Assembly: GCF_014643535.1 (NCBI RefSeq)
Contig: NZ_BMJQ01000005.1
Location: forward strand, 124,001 to 188,000
Length of the DNA: 64,000 nucleotides
Direction: 5' to 3'
From: Aliidongia dinghuensis
GTDB lineage: Bacteria > Pseudomonadota > Alphaproteobacteria > ATCC43930 > CGMCC-115725
Shown: positions 38,294-48,917 of the stretch, one piece after another
Numbering within the stretch: position 1 is the stretch's first letter
How the letters are laid out: the number at the start of each line of letters is the position of its first letter
Notes under the pieces: model-generated
Seen by the model: the letters and a program-made list of their open reading frames with translations, nothing else
Database searches by the model: none
Told to the model about the DNA's origin: nothing
Program-made: the position numbers and the translations under genes

Positions 38294-38713
38294 TCAGTCG
38301 CCCAGCGCGTGCAGCACCAGCTCGCGCTGGTGCGGCCGGCGGCGGTGCTCGAAGACGTAGATGCCCTGCCAGGTGCCGAGCAGCAGGCGGCCGCGCTCGA
38401 ATGGGATATTGAGCTGAGTCTGGGTCAGCGCCGCCTTGACGTGGGCCGGCATGTCGTCCGGCCCTTCGGCCGTGTGGCGGTAGAGCGGGTCGCCCTCCGG
38501 CACCAGCCGGCGGAAGAACGCGATCAGGTCGCGCTGAACATCGGGGTCGGCGTTCTCCTGGATGACGAGCGAGGCGGAGGTGTGGCGGCAGAACACCGTC
38601 ACCAGCCCGTCGGCGAGGCCGGTCGCAGCAAGCCAGGCCGCAATTTCCCGGGTGATGTCGGTGAGATCGCCGCCCTGGGTCTCGATCGCGATGCGGGTCT
38701 GAACCTGCCTCAT
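38294..38713 (-). CDS. YjbQ family protein (UPF0047)
   Basis: A 139-residue protein with the family signatures VFCRHTSASLVIQENADPDV, GPDDMPAHVKAALT and GTWQGIYVFEHR. The conserved His/Asp/Glu residues suggest metal binding. E. coli YjbQ has weak thiamine-phosphate synthase activity, but its real role is uncertain. It overlaps the upstream membrane-protein gene by four bases and ends ten bases from the convergent sugar dehydrogenase gene. Confidence 0.92.
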   Translation of the reverse strand: MRQVQTRIAIETQGGDLTDITREIAAWLAATGLADGLVTVFCRHTSASLVIQENADPDVQRDLIAFFRRLVPEGDPLYRHTAEGPDDMPAHVKAALTQTQLNIPFERGRLLLGTWQGIYVFEHRRRPHQRELVLHALGD

Positions 38714-39192
38714 GGTGGTGCCCTCCGCTCGACGCCCTGGACGAAACCCATCCAGCGCCCGTCAGGTCCCTGACAGGTTTCGCCGGTCGCCGGATTGGTC
38801 AGGATCACGCCGCCGAAGCGCCACAGCTTGCGCCAGGTCTCGAGTTCGCTGAGGCCGCGGGTCCGGATGCGCCGTTCGAGCCGGCGGGCGATGACGCGCC
38901 GCCCGACCGACTGGTAGACGAGGAAGCCTGCCACGGCGGCAGCAAGGCCTGGCGGCGTGCCGAAGCGCCACCAGACGAGTCCGGCCACGATGACGACGGC
39001 ATAGACCCACTGGTTGCTGTCGGCCTCGAGCGCCAGCGGGAAATCGATGTGCGACAGTTTCCGGCGGTCGGCCGCGAGCCGGATCCGACCCGCCGCTTCG
39101 AGCGCCGCGAGGCGGCCGAGCAGGGCGCGCTCGTCGAGCGAGGCCCCTTCGAGGGCCGCGGCTTCAGCGGGTTGGGTTTCGAGATCGGTCAC
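38710..39192 (-). CDS. Small membrane protein of unknown function
   Basis: A 160-residue protein. About the first 55 residues are cytoplasmic and charged (ERALLGRLAALEAAGRIR). Two hydrophobic helices lie near residues 60-95 (QWVYAVVIVAGLVWW and PGLAAAVAGFLVYQS), followed by a basic Arg-rich stretch and a C-terminal ETCQGPDGRWMGFVQGV segment. I recognise no family. It is coupled to yjbQ by a four-base overlap. Confidence 0.7.
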   Translation of the reverse strand: MTDLETQPAEAAALEGASLDERALLGRLAALEAAGRIRLAADRRKLSHIDFPLALEADSNQWVYAVVIVAGLVWWRFGTPPGLAAAVAGFLVYQSVGRRVIARRLERRIRTRGLSELETWRKLWRFGGVILTNPATGETCQGPDGRWMGFVQGVERRAPP

Positions 39193-39220
39193 GGGTCATG
39201 CTCGCGTCAGCGGGACCTGC

Positions 39221-39820
39221 CTAGCCCAGCTTCGGCGCCGCCGGGTTGGTGAGCGCGGTCAGCACATGGTCGCGCCAGGCGCCGTCGATATAGAGATAGT
39301 CACGGGCGATGCCTTCGGGAATGAAGCCCAGGCGCCGGGCGAGCGCCGCGCTACGTTCGTTCGACGGCATGTAGTTCACCATGATCCGGTGCAGCTTCAT
39401 GGCATCGAACACATGGCGGATGGCCGCCTCCAGCGCCTCGCGCATCAGCCCGCGGCCCTCGAGCCGATAGTCGATCGCATAGCCCAGATAGCAGGCCTGG
39501 AACGCGCCGCGGAAGATCTGGGTGAAATTGATGACGCCCAGGACCGGACCCGAAAGGTCGCGGTCGCGGAACAGCATCAGCCGGAGCGCCATGCCGGCGC
39601 GCTCGTCGGCGGCGAACTGCTCGAGCCGGCGGCGCCAGTTCGCGACGGACAGTTCCTCGCTGCCGCGCGGCGCGCTCCAGCGGGCGAAATGCTCCCAATT
39701 CTCCCGTTGGTAGGCCACGACCCGCGGTGCCGCCTCGAGCGGCGCCAGCGTCAGGATCAGGCGCGGCGTCTCGATCCGGGTGAGCGGCGGCACCGGCGCC
39801 GCGGGTGCGGCCGTGCTCAC
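39221..39820 (-). CDS. GNAT family N-acetyltransferase, RimJ/RimL type
   Basis: A 199-residue protein: TRIETPRLILTLAP as the first strand, a long variable middle, GYAIDYRLEGRGLMREALEAA as the acetyl-CoA site near residues 118-138, and NERSAALARRLGFIPEGIARDYLYIDGAWRDHV as the C-terminal hallmark of the ribosomal-protein-alanine acetyltransferase type. The substrate could be a ribosomal protein or another amino group. It follows the GH50-like gene with a short gap on the same strand. Confidence 0.9.
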   Translation of the reverse strand: MSTAAPAAPVPPLTRIETPRLILTLAPLEAAPRVVAYQRENWEHFARWSAPRGSEELSVANWRRRLEQFAADERAGMALRLMLFRDRDLSGPVLGVINFTQIFRGAFQACYLGYAIDYRLEGRGLMREALEAAIRHVFDAMKLHRIMVNYMPSNERSAALARRLGFIPEGIARDYLYIDGAWRDHVLTALTNPAAPKLG

Positions 39821-39833
39821 GAGGCCAGTTTCC

Positions 39834-41861
39834 TCACGAGACCGGCTCGAGCCGGGCCACGGCCCAGCGCTTGGGCCGGGCCCAGCCCTGCTCCGGCGGC
39901 ATGCCTGAGAGCGACATCCAGCGCGAGCGATGCCACGCCGTGGCCGAGACCTCGACGCGCAGCTGCCCGCCGGCGGGCGGGCCGTCGAGCCCGAGCGCCG
40001 TCCAGGGCAAAAGGCTCTCCGACGTGATGCGCGGTTGATCGGCGCCGAAATAGCTGGTGAGCGCCCCCGGCACCGGCCGGCATTGCGGCTGCGGGTCGGC
40101 CGGCACGGCGGCGATGCCGGCGCACAGCAGAGCCTTCATCTGCGGATAGTCGCGCACCTTGGTCTTGGGTGGGATGAAATAGAGCGTGAAATGCTTGATG
40201 CCGCTGCCGGCGTCGACGCCCAGCTCGACCCGATAGGCCTCGGCCAGCGGAAAGGCGCCGTCATAGGCGAGCAGGTCGAGGTCGTAATAGTCCTGGCCGA
40301 TCGTGCCGAGTGCCAGCCCGTCGCGGTTCCAGGCGAGATAAGCTTCGCCGAACGGCACTTCGCCGGGGGCCGCGACCAGGGGCGGCAGCAGCGCCGCCTC
40401 CTTCGGCCAGTCGCCGAGGGTCCGGTCGCCGATCGTGACCTCGGCATAGGGGATCGAGATCTCCTTGCGGTCGGTCTGCCGCGCTCCATCCGGGCCGGCC
40501 GCGGCATGGAGCCCCGGCAGGCGGGCGTTGACCTCAGACACGGCGGCCAGCAGCCGCTCATAGGGCCGGTTGTTGATGTCGACCAGGCCGAAATCATAGT
40601 CCTCGCCGTCGGCGCGCCCGCCCTTCGGATGGTCGGCATATTGGAACCAGTGCATGCCGACGAGGTCGGGGATGCGCGCGAACTGGCCGATCGCGGTCGC
40701 GGCCCCCTGGGCCCGCTCGGCCTGGGTCGCGACCGTCATCAGATGGCCGTTGTTGCGGTTGCCCGTCCTGTTCTCGTTCGCGGCATAGAACCATTCGGAG
40801 ACCAGCACCGGCTTGCCGCCGGTGAGCTGGTGCAGGCCGTCGAAGAAATAACGCGCGATCCAGCCGTCGGGGCTGTCGACGTTGTAGTTGGTCGCGATCA
40901 CGTCGACGTGGCGGGCCTCGGCCCGAATCGCGATCGGGTCGTAATAGATCGGCAGCCGGTCGCCGAAGATGAGCGCGCTGGGATCGGCCGCGCGGATCGT
41001 GCGCTCCGCCAGCGCGTAATAGCGCTCGGCCACGATGCCGGTCCAGGCGCGCACCGCCTGGATGCCGTTGCTGCCGGGGCGGAGCTTGGTCACGCTTTCC
41101 GCGGCGAGCAGTTCCGCCCAGTCGCTCACACCGGCCGGCGGCTCGAAATCCGCCGCGAAGCGGCTCCAGTTGCGGCCGTAGAAATCCTCGAGGAACGCGA
41201 CCCAGCGCTGCTTGGTGAAATTCGAGGCCGGCGCCTTGCTGTAGAACACGAACAGCGCACCGTTCCACCAGCCGACCTCGTTGTCCGTGAAATAGCCGAT
41301 CCGATAGGGGCTGTCCTTGTAGGGCCGGACGAGCGCCGCCGCCTCCGCGCGCATGGCGGCCTCGGTCGCGGGATCGAACGGATCGAACCAGTGGAAGCGC
41401 GCAAGCCGTCCGAGCTCCAGGTCCGGGATCTGCGGCAGCTTCAGCTGGTCGGGCGGCAGGGACCAGCCGCCGGCCGAGTTGAAGCCCCAGGACGTGACGC
41501 GCGTCACCGTCTCGTGCACCCAGTCCTCTAGGCTGGGCTGAAACGCGGTCCAGCTGTACCAGACCCGCCCGTCCGCCTCGCGGGCGGGTGCCCCACCGTC
41601 AAGCACGTTGACGCCGGCCGAAAAGAAGCGCTCGCCGCAAGGCGTGGTGAGCCAGGCGGCGCCATGGTCGTGCGCGACGCTCCACCGGCTCGACGGCGCA
41701 TTGTCGAGATCGCACGGGGCCTGGAGGGGCGCAGAGCCGAGGGGTGCGGAGTCGGCGAGCGCAGGGCCAGCAAGCGCAGGGCCAGCAAGCGCGGGGCCAG
41801 CAAGCGCGGGGCCAGCAAGCGCGAGGCCGCACGCGGCCAGAAGGTACGAAAGCCGTTTCAT
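39834..41861 (-). CDS. GH50-like (agarase-type) glycoside hydrolase
   Basis: A 675-residue secreted protein. After the signal peptide a TIM-barrel glycosidase domain spans about residues 60-470. It has GWWNG preceded by FTDNE (likely acid/base Glu), VDVIATNYNVDSPDG, KPVLVSEWFY (likely nucleophile Glu), and HWFQYADHPKGG with DGEDYDFGLVDI near the domain end, a pattern of GH50 and related agarases. A beta-rich C-terminal domain follows. The substrate is unknown; agar is not certain. The signal peptide contains an expanded LAGPA repeat (41761-41820). Confidence 0.75.
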   Translation of the reverse strand: MKRLSYLLAACGLALAGPALAGPALAGPALAGPALADSAPLGSAPLQAPCDLDNAPSSRWSVAHDHGAAWLTTPCGERFFSAGVNVLDGGAPAREADGRVWYSWTAFQPSLEDWVHETVTRVTSWGFNSAGGWSLPPDQLKLPQIPDLELGRLARFHWFDPFDPATEAAMRAEAAALVRPYKDSPYRIGYFTDNEVGWWNGALFVFYSKAPASNFTKQRWVAFLEDFYGRNWSRFAADFEPPAGVSDWAELLAAESVTKLRPGSNGIQAVRAWTGIVAERYYALAERTIRAADPSALIFGDRLPIYYDPIAIRAEARHVDVIATNYNVDSPDGWIARYFFDGLHQLTGGKPVLVSEWFYAANENRTGNRNNGHLMTVATQAERAQGAATAIGQFARIPDLVGMHWFQYADHPKGGRADGEDYDFGLVDINNRPYERLLAAVSEVNARLPGLHAAAGPDGARQTDRKEISIPYAEVTIGDRTLGDWPKEAALLPPLVAAPGEVPFGEAYLAWNRDGLALGTIGQDYYDLDLLAYDGAFPLAEAYRVELGVDAGSGIKHFTLYFIPPKTKVRDYPQMKALLCAGIAAVPADPQPQCRPVPGALTSYFGADQPRITSESLLPWTALGLDGPPAGGQLRVEVSATAWHRSRWMSLSGMPPEQGWARPKRWAVARLEPVS
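41761..41820 (-). repeat. Four 15-bp tandem repeats in a signal peptide
   Basis: Four copies of a 15-base unit (GCAGGGCCAGCAAGC on the plus strand; copies three and four carry GCGGGG) encode tandem LAGPA pentapeptides within the signal peptide of the GH50-like protein. A change in copy number keeps the reading frame. Each unit supplies an ALA-type cleavage site. Confidence 0.9.
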
Positions 41862-41895
41862 CGGGATCGTTACGAACGCGAAGATCGATCGAGGC

Positions 41896-43329
41896 TCACG
41901 CCGCCGTGCCGCCGACGGTGAGCCCGTCCATGCGGAGCGTCGGCTGGCCGACGCCGACCGGTACACCCTGGCCGTCCTTGCCGCAGGTGCCGATGCCGTC
42001 GTCGAGCTTCAGGTCGTTGCCGATCATGGTGATCTTGGTGAGGGCCTCCGGCCCGTTGCCGATCAAGGTCGCCCCCTTGACCGGGGCGCCGATCCGGCCG
42101 TCCTCGATCAGATAGGCCTCGGAGGCGGAGAACACGAACTTGCCGTTGGTGATGTCGACCTGCCCGCCGCCGAAATTGGCGGCATAGAGGCCGCGCTTGA
42201 CCGAGCGGATGATCTCGTCCGGCGCGTGACTGCCGCCCAGCATCAGCGTGTTGGTCATGCGCGGCATCGGATGGTGGGCATAGCTCTGGCGCCGGCCGTT
42301 GCCGGTCGCGGCGACGCCCATGAGGCGGGCGTTCAGCCGGTCCTGCATGTAGCCGACGAGGATGCCGTCCTCGATCAGCACGGTCCGGCTCGACGGCGTG
42401 CCCTCGTCGTCGACCGTGATCGAGCCGCGCCGGTTCGGGATCGTGCCGTCGTCGACGACGGTGACGCCGGGTGCTGCGATGCGCTGGCCGATACGGTTCG
42501 TGAAGGTCGAGAGGCCCTTGCGGTTGAAATCGCCCTCGAGCCCGTGGCCAACCGCCTCGTGCAGCATGATGCCGGGCCAGCCGGCGCCCAGCACGACGGT
42601 CATCTCGCCGGCCGGGGCCGCGATCGAGTCGAGATTGACGAGGGCCGTCCTGAGCGCCTCGTCGACCTGGGCCTGCCATTGCTTCGGGTCGAGATAGAGG
42701 TCATAGGCGGTGCGGCCGCCGGCGCCGGCCGAGCCGGTCTCCATGCGGTCGCCGTCGCCGACCACGACCGAGACATTGAGCCGCACCAGCGGCCGGATGT
42801 CGCCGACGCGCACGCCGTCCGCGCGCAGGATCTGGACAGCACTCCATTCGCCCATGAGCGAGCACATGACCTGGCGCACGCGCGGGTCGCGGGCGCGGGC
42901 ATAGGCGTCGATCTCGGCCAGGAGCTTGACCTTGGCCTCGAACGGCACGGCCGACAGCGGGTTCAGGTCCGTATAGAGCGCCTGGTTCGTACCGCGCGGC
43001 GGCTCCGCCCGCGTGCCGCCGTGGCCGGTCTTGACCGCGCGCACGGTTTCGCCCGCGCGCCGGATCGCGGCCTCGCTCAATTCGCCGGAATGGGCATAGC
43101 CGGTCGCCTCGCCCGAAATCGCGCGGAGCCCGAAGCCCTGGGACGTGTCGAAGCTGGCGCTCTTGAGCTTGCCGTCGTCGAACGACAGCGCTTCGGACTG
43201 GCTGTATTCGAGGAACAGCTCGCCGTCATCCATGCCGTCGAGTGCTTGTTCGACCAGCTTCTCGACGCGGGCGGGGTCCATGCCCGCGCGCTCGAAGAAC
43301 AGCGAATCGGTCGCGGCGAGATCGGTCAT
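41896..43329 (-). CDS. tldD: Metalloprotease TldD
   Basis: A 477-residue TldD with the zinc motif HEAVGH at residues 257-262 (MLHEAVGHGLEGD). The N-terminal GELFLEYSQSEALSFDDGKLK and C-terminal MTNTLMLGGSHAPDEII are family features. The start at 43329 (MTDLAATDS) is preferred over a longer frame that reads across the coxB leader. It is the catalytic partner of PmbA (23545-24888). It diverges from the cox operon, the usual alphaproteobacterial order. Confidence 0.95.
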   Translation of the reverse strand: MTDLAATDSLFFERAGMDPARVEKLVEQALDGMDDGELFLEYSQSEALSFDDGKLKSASFDTSQGFGLRAISGEATGYAHSGELSEAAIRRAGETVRAVKTGHGGTRAEPPRGTNQALYTDLNPLSAVPFEAKVKLLAEIDAYARARDPRVRQVMCSLMGEWSAVQILRADGVRVGDIRPLVRLNVSVVVGDGDRMETGSAGAGGRTAYDLYLDPKQWQAQVDEALRTALVNLDSIAAPAGEMTVVLGAGWPGIMLHEAVGHGLEGDFNRKGLSTFTNRIGQRIAAPGVTVVDDGTIPNRRGSITVDDEGTPSSRTVLIEDGILVGYMQDRLNARLMGVAATGNGRRQSYAHHPMPRMTNTLMLGGSHAPDEIIRSVKRGLYAANFGGGQVDITNGKFVFSASEAYLIEDGRIGAPVKGATLIGNGPEALTKITMIGNDLKLDDGIGTCGKDGQGVPVGVGQPTLRMDGLTVGGTAA

Positions 43330-43630
43330 CGGACGGCAACTCCGGGGCAGCAAGACGAAACCATGACGAACCCCCATGATAGAGCGACGGTTCCGCGCCG
43401 GGAACAGCGGAATTGCCGCGTCGCTGCCGTATTGATGCCACACTCCCCACGAAGCAGGGCTCGTGCGTTTGTTCTGGGTGTTGTGACCGGACGCGCAGTT
43501 GCGGTAGGGTGCCCGCCATTCCTTGAATTGGCCTCATCCTTCATGCGGTTGGATGCTCGTCGGACCGATTTCGGCTAGCGATTTTCATGAGGGGCGGCGG
43601 CCCGAGCACCTATTGGCAGGTAGGAAGAAT
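43330..43630. other. Divergent intergenic region between tldD and coxB
   Basis: Roughly 300 bases with no credible gene. It should hold the promoters of both tldD and the cox operon. TTGCGG (near 43497) and TTGAAT (near 43524) are possible -35 boxes for coxB, but neither has a convincing -10. The coxB ribosome binding site is an AGGAAGA stretch just before the ATG. Confidence 0.6.
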
Positions 43631-44470
43631 ATGAAGCGAACTGTCGGGCGGGAATTCCTGGGTTTCGCGGCAATGATCGCCCTCGCGCTGTTCTCGGGCG
43701 CGGCGCTGGCGGATCAGCCGCATGATTGGCAGATGGGTCTGCAGCAAATGGTGACCCCGGTCGGCGACCGGCTTGCCTCGCTGCACAACTTGCTGCTCTG
43801 GATCATCGGCACCATTACGCTGTTCGTCGCCGTCCTGCTGCTTTACGTCGCGATCCGGTTCCGCGCGTCGAAGAACCCGGTCGCCTCCAAGACCTCGCAC
43901 AACACGCTGATCGAGATCGCCTGGACGGTCATTCCGATCCTGATCCTGGTCGTGATCGCCTTCCCGTCGTTCAAGCTGCTCTATTTCCAGGAGCGCGTGC
44001 CCGATTCGCCGCTCACCCTCAAGGTCACCGGCCTGCAGTGGTACTGGCACTATTCCTATCCGGACAATGGCGACTTCGGCTTCGACAGCTACGGCATCGA
44101 GGACAAGGACCTGAAGCCGGGCCAGGAGCGCCTGCTCGACGTCGACAATGAGGTGGTCCTGCCGGTCAACACGAACGTACGCGTGCAGATCGCCGGCAAC
44201 GACGTGATGCACAGCTGGTTCGTGCCCTCGCTCGCCGTGCAGAAATACGCTGTCGTCGGCCGCCTGAACGAGGTCTGGCTCAACGTCGAGAAGGAAGGCA
44301 CCTACTACGGCGAGTGCAACCAGATCTGCGGCGTCAACCATTCCTACATGCCGATCAAGATCCACGTCGTCTCCAAGGACGAGTTCCAGAAGTGGGTCGA
44401 GACGGCGAAGCAGAAATTCGCCCGCGAAGACGGTGCGCCGCCTGCGGTGAAGCTGGCCGCGGCACAATAA
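43631..44470 (+). CDS. coxB: Cytochrome c oxidase subunit II
   Basis: A 279-residue protein. A signal peptide covers about residues 1-28 (ending GAALA), two membrane helices follow (about residues 53-75 and 95-115), then the periplasmic cupredoxin domain. The CuA site is YGECNQICGVNHSYMPI, with both Cys, the His and the Met. It accepts electrons from cytochrome c. First gene of the aa3 oxidase cluster. Confidence 0.97.
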   Translation: MKRTVGREFLGFAAMIALALFSGAALADQPHDWQMGLQQMVTPVGDRLASLHNLLLWIIGTITLFVAVLLLYVAIRFRASKNPVASKTSHNTLIEIAWTVIPILILVVIAFPSFKLLYFQERVPDSPLTLKVTGLQWYWHYSYPDNGDFGFDSYGIEDKDLKPGQERLLDVDNEVVLPVNTNVRVQIAGNDVMHSWFVPSLAVQKYAVVGRLNEVWLNVEKEGTYYGECNQICGVNHSYMPIKIHVVSKDEFQKWVETAKQKFAREDGAPPAVKLAAAQ

Positions 44471-46150
<1,680 letters not shown>

Positions 46151-46231
46151 CCGGCGGTCTCGGGGACCTTCGATCCGGCCGCCGATCGCATGAAACGCGA
46201 GCGGCGGCCGGACGAGCTTCGGAATGTGATT

Positions 46232-47152
46232 GTGACTGACGTGACCTCCGCCGAGATCGGCTCCCGCAGCGTTCCCCTGAGCGAGGCGGGTGTCGGCGAT
46301 TACTGGGCCCTCCTGAAGCCGCGGGTGATGTCGCTCGTGGTCTTCACCGGCTTTGCCGGCCTGTGGGTGGCGCCCGGGCATCTCCATCCGGTGCTGGCCG
46401 CGGTCGCGATCCTGTGCATCGCCGTCGGCGCGGGCGCGTCGGGCGCCATCAACATGTGGTACGACCGCGACATCGACGCGGTCATGAACCGGACCTTGGG
46501 CCGGCCGCTGCCGGCGGGCCGCATGCAGCCGAACGAGGCGCTCGCCTTCGGCGTGGTGCTGGCCGCGGGCTCGGTCATCCTGATGGGCCTTGCGGTCAAT
46601 ATCCCTGCCGGGCTGCTGCTCGCCGGCACCATCGGCTTCTACGTCTTCATCTACACCATGTGGCTGAAGCGCCGCACGCCGCAGAACATCGTGATCGGCG
46701 GGGCGGCCGGCGCCTTCCCGCCGATGGTCGGCTGGACCGCCGTCACCGGCGACATCGGCTGGCCGTCGGTCGTGCTGTTCGCACTCATCTTCTTCTGGAC
46801 GCCGCCGCATTTCTGGGCGTTGGCGCTCTTCCGCTCGGGCGACTACCAGAAGGCGGGCGTGCCCATGCTGCCGGTCGTGGCGGGCCCGCGCGAGACCAAG
46901 AAGCAGATGCTGATCTACACGATCGTGCTCTGGCCGATCGCGGTCGCCCCCTATTTCATGGGCATCGCCGGGCTCGTCTACCTGGCGCTCGCGGCCGTGC
47001 TGTCGGCCTGCTTCACCGCGTTCGCCGTCATGGTCTGGTTCGACCGGACCGACAAATGGCCGAAGCGGATGTTCGGCTTTTCGATCCTCTATCTCTTCCT
47101 GTTGTTCGCGGTCCTGATCCTGGACAGCGTGCACGGCAGGTTCATCGGCTGA
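46232..47152 (+). CDS. ctaB: Protoheme IX farnesyltransferase
   Basis: A 306-residue UbiA-like membrane enzyme that makes heme O for the aa3 oxidase. [37 protein letters not shown] (Asp-rich motif) and [20 protein letters not shown] are characteristic. I use the GTG at 46232 ([10 protein letters not shown]), which matches family length; an ATG at 46190 would add 14 residues. The stop overlaps the next start (TGATG). Confidence 0.94.
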   Translation: MTDVTSAEIGSRSVPLSEAGVGDYWALLKPRVMSLVVFTGFAGLWVAPGHLHPVLAAVAILCIAVGAGASGAINMWYDRDIDAVMNRTLGRPLPAGRMQPNEALAFGVVLAAGSVILMGLAVNIPAGLLLAGTIGFYVFIYTMWLKRRTPQNIVIGGAAGAFPPMVGWTAVTGDIGWPSVVLFALIFFWTPPHFWALALFRSGDYQKAGVPMLPVVAGPRETKKQMLIYTIVLWPIAVAPYFMGIAGLVYLALAAVLSACFTAFAVMVWFDRTDKWPKRMFGFSILYLFLLFAVLILDSVHGRFIG

Positions 47153-47283
47153 TGGCGCCCATGTCGATCTCGATCGAGGAGTTCCTCAAGCGGCGCAAGG
47201 CGCGCAACCGGGCGATGCTCGCAGTCCTGGTCGGGCTCTGCGTGCTGTTCTACCTCATCACCATCGTCCGGCTGATCCATTAG
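47152..47283 (+). CDS. Small single-helix protein in the cox operon (CoxF-like)
   Basis: A 43-residue protein starting in the ctaB stop (TGATG), or 40 residues from the ATG at 47161. A short charged N-terminus (SIEEFLKRRKARNRAM) is followed by one membrane helix (LAVLVGLCVLFYLITIVRL). Small proteins of this kind sit between ctaB and ctaG in many alphaproteobacteria and are thought to be oxidase assembly or accessory subunits. Its own role is unknown. Confidence 0.8.
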   Translation: MAPMSISIEEFLKRRKARNRAMLAVLVGLCVLFYLITIVRLIH

Positions 47284-47287
47284 ACCG

Positions 47288-47962
47288 ATGCCGCGTCCGC
47301 CCTCCTCCCCTCGCGCTTCGGCTTCCCGCAACACCCGCACCCTCTTGGTGCTGGTCGGCGCGGTCGCGGCCATGACCGGGCTCGCCTTCGCCTCGGTGCC
47401 ACTCTACCGCGTGTTCTGCCAGGCGACCGGCTTCGAGGGCACGACCCAGCGCGCTTCCCAGGCGCCGGGGGCGGTCGGCGGCAAGCTCTACACCGTCCGC
47501 TTCAACGCCGACGTGTCGCCCGATCTGCCGTGGCGCTTCGAGCCGCTCCAGCCCTACGTGCGCGTGCATCCGGGCGAGCAGACGCTGGTTGCGTTCCGGG
47601 CCACCAACAAGTCGGACCACCCGATCACGGGGACCGCGACCTTCAACGTGACGCCGCTCACGGTTGGTGCCTATTTCGACAAGATCGAGTGCTTCTGCTT
47701 CACCGAGCAGACGCTCGGGCCGGGCGAGACCGCCGACCTGCCGGTCACGTTCTTCGTCTCGCCGGAGATCCTCAAGGACAAGAACACGCGCGATATCGAC
47801 GCGATTACCTTGTCTTACACGTTTTTTCAGGCCAAAAATCCGACGAAGCCGACGGCGGAGAACCGGGCAGGGGGATCTCAGTCGGCGCCTGTTCAGGTTG
47901 GCGCGGTCGCACCGGCCGCCGCTCCGTCTTCACCTCGTCCCGCGAAAGAGTCTTCCCGATGA
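47288..47962 (+). CDS. ctaG: Cytochrome c oxidase assembly protein CtaG/Cox11
   Basis: A 224-residue copper chaperone for the CuB site. One N-terminal membrane helix (about residues 17-37) is followed by a beta domain. The copper-binding cysteines are in IECFCFTEQTLGPGE, and VPLYRVFCQATGFEGTTQ near residue 45 is the other family signature. The Pro/Ala-rich tail is low complexity. It overlaps coxC by four bases. Confidence 0.95.
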   Translation: MPRPPSSPRASASRNTRTLLVLVGAVAAMTGLAFASVPLYRVFCQATGFEGTTQRASQAPGAVGGKLYTVRFNADVSPDLPWRFEPLQPYVRVHPGEQTLVAFRATNKSDHPITGTATFNVTPLTVGAYFDKIECFCFTEQTLGPGETADLPVTFFVSPEILKDKNTRDIDAITLSYTFFQAKNPTKPTAENRAGGSQSAPVQVGAVAPAAAPSSPRPAKESSR

Positions 47963-48774
47963 GCGAAACCACCGCCGGTCATCCCAAGCACCAGTTCCAT
48001 CTGGTCGATCCCAGCCCCTGGCCTCTGTTCTCGTCGCTGTCGGCCGGCGTGCTGGCGGGCGGCGCGGTGCTGGGCATGCATGAGCACGGCTGGTGGGTCG
48101 CGATCATCGGCTTCCTGCTCGTGCTGTTCTGCATGTTCAACTGGTGGCGCGACGTCATCAAGGAAGCGGTGGTCCAGCATCATCACACGCCGATCGTCCA
48201 GCTCGGCCTGCGCTATGGCATGACGCTGTTCATCTCGTCCGAGGTGATGTTCTTCGTCGCGTTCTTCTGGGCGTTCTTCTCGTCGAGCCTCTATCCGGTC
48301 GGCGGCGTCTGGCCGCCCAAGGGCATCGTCCCGTTCGACCCGTTCCACCTGCCGTTCCTGAACACGCTCATCCTCTTGCTCTCGGGCACGACCGTCACCT
48401 GGGCGCATCACTCGCTGATCGAGGGCGACCGCAAGGGCCTGCTCCAAGGCCTCGGCATCACCGTGCTGCTCGGTCTCACCTTCACCTGCCTGCAGGCGAT
48501 CGAGTACAGCGACGCGCTGTTCCATTTCGACGGCAACATCTTCGGCGCCACCTTCTTCATGGCGACCGGCTTCCACGGCTTCCATGTCATCGTCGGCACG
48601 CTGTTCCTCGCCGTGTGCTGGATCCGCGCCTACAAGGGCCAGTTCAAGCCGGACCATCACTTCGGCTTCGAGGCGGCGGCCTGGTACTGGCACTTCGTCG
48701 ACGTGGTGTGGCTCTTCCTGTTCCTCGGCGTCTATGTCTGGGGCGGCCACGGCATCGTTCCGCCGACCGAGTAA
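47959..48774 (+). CDS. coxC: Cytochrome c oxidase subunit III
   Basis: A 271-residue protein with seven membrane helices. HLVDPSPWPLFSS, SEVMFFVAFFWAFF, HHSLIEGDRKG and WYWHFVDVVWLFLF are conserved. It stabilises subunit I and the oxygen pathway. Its start lies in the ctaG stop (ATGA). No DUF983 gene follows, unlike in many relatives; two hairpins close the operon. Confidence 0.97.
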   Translation: MSETTAGHPKHQFHLVDPSPWPLFSSLSAGVLAGGAVLGMHEHGWWVAIIGFLLVLFCMFNWWRDVIKEAVVQHHHTPIVQLGLRYGMTLFISSEVMFFVAFFWAFFSSSLYPVGGVWPPKGIVPFDPFHLPFLNTLILLLSGTTVTWAHHSLIEGDRKGLLQGLGITVLLGLTFTCLQAIEYSDALFHFDGNIFGATFFMATGFHGFHVIVGTLFLAVCWIRAYKGQFKPDHHFGFEAAAWYWHFVDVVWLFLFLGVYVWGGHGIVPPTE

Positions 48775-48788
48775 ACAGCGTCAAGGTA

Positions 48789-48811
48789 CCGGCCGGCGCC
48801 CTGCCGGCCGG
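48789..48811. terminator. Nine-base-stem hairpin after coxC
   Basis: CCGGCCGGC and its complement around GCCCT, 15 bases after the coxC stop. No T-run follows; it may be a processing or stabilising stem for the cox mRNA ahead of the main terminator. Confidence 0.45.
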
Positions 48812-48821
48812 CCCGATTTCC

Positions 48822-48876
48822 ATGGCGGCGACCGTCTGCCGGGCCTGATGCCGGCGACGGTGCCGCCATTTTTCTT
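48822..48876 (+). terminator. Intrinsic terminator of the cox operon
   Basis: A long stem of about 19 pairs (5' arm ATGGCGGCGACCGTC and on; 3' arm CCGGCGACGGTGCCGCCAT) around an eight-base loop, followed at once by TTTTTCTT. This is the clearest intrinsic terminator in the window and ends the coxB-coxC transcript, although surf1 begins soon after. Confidence 0.8.
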
Positions 48877-48917
48877 GGAAGCCCGTGCTTCGGCCCGGCT
48901 CCGCCCGAGTGCCCGGC

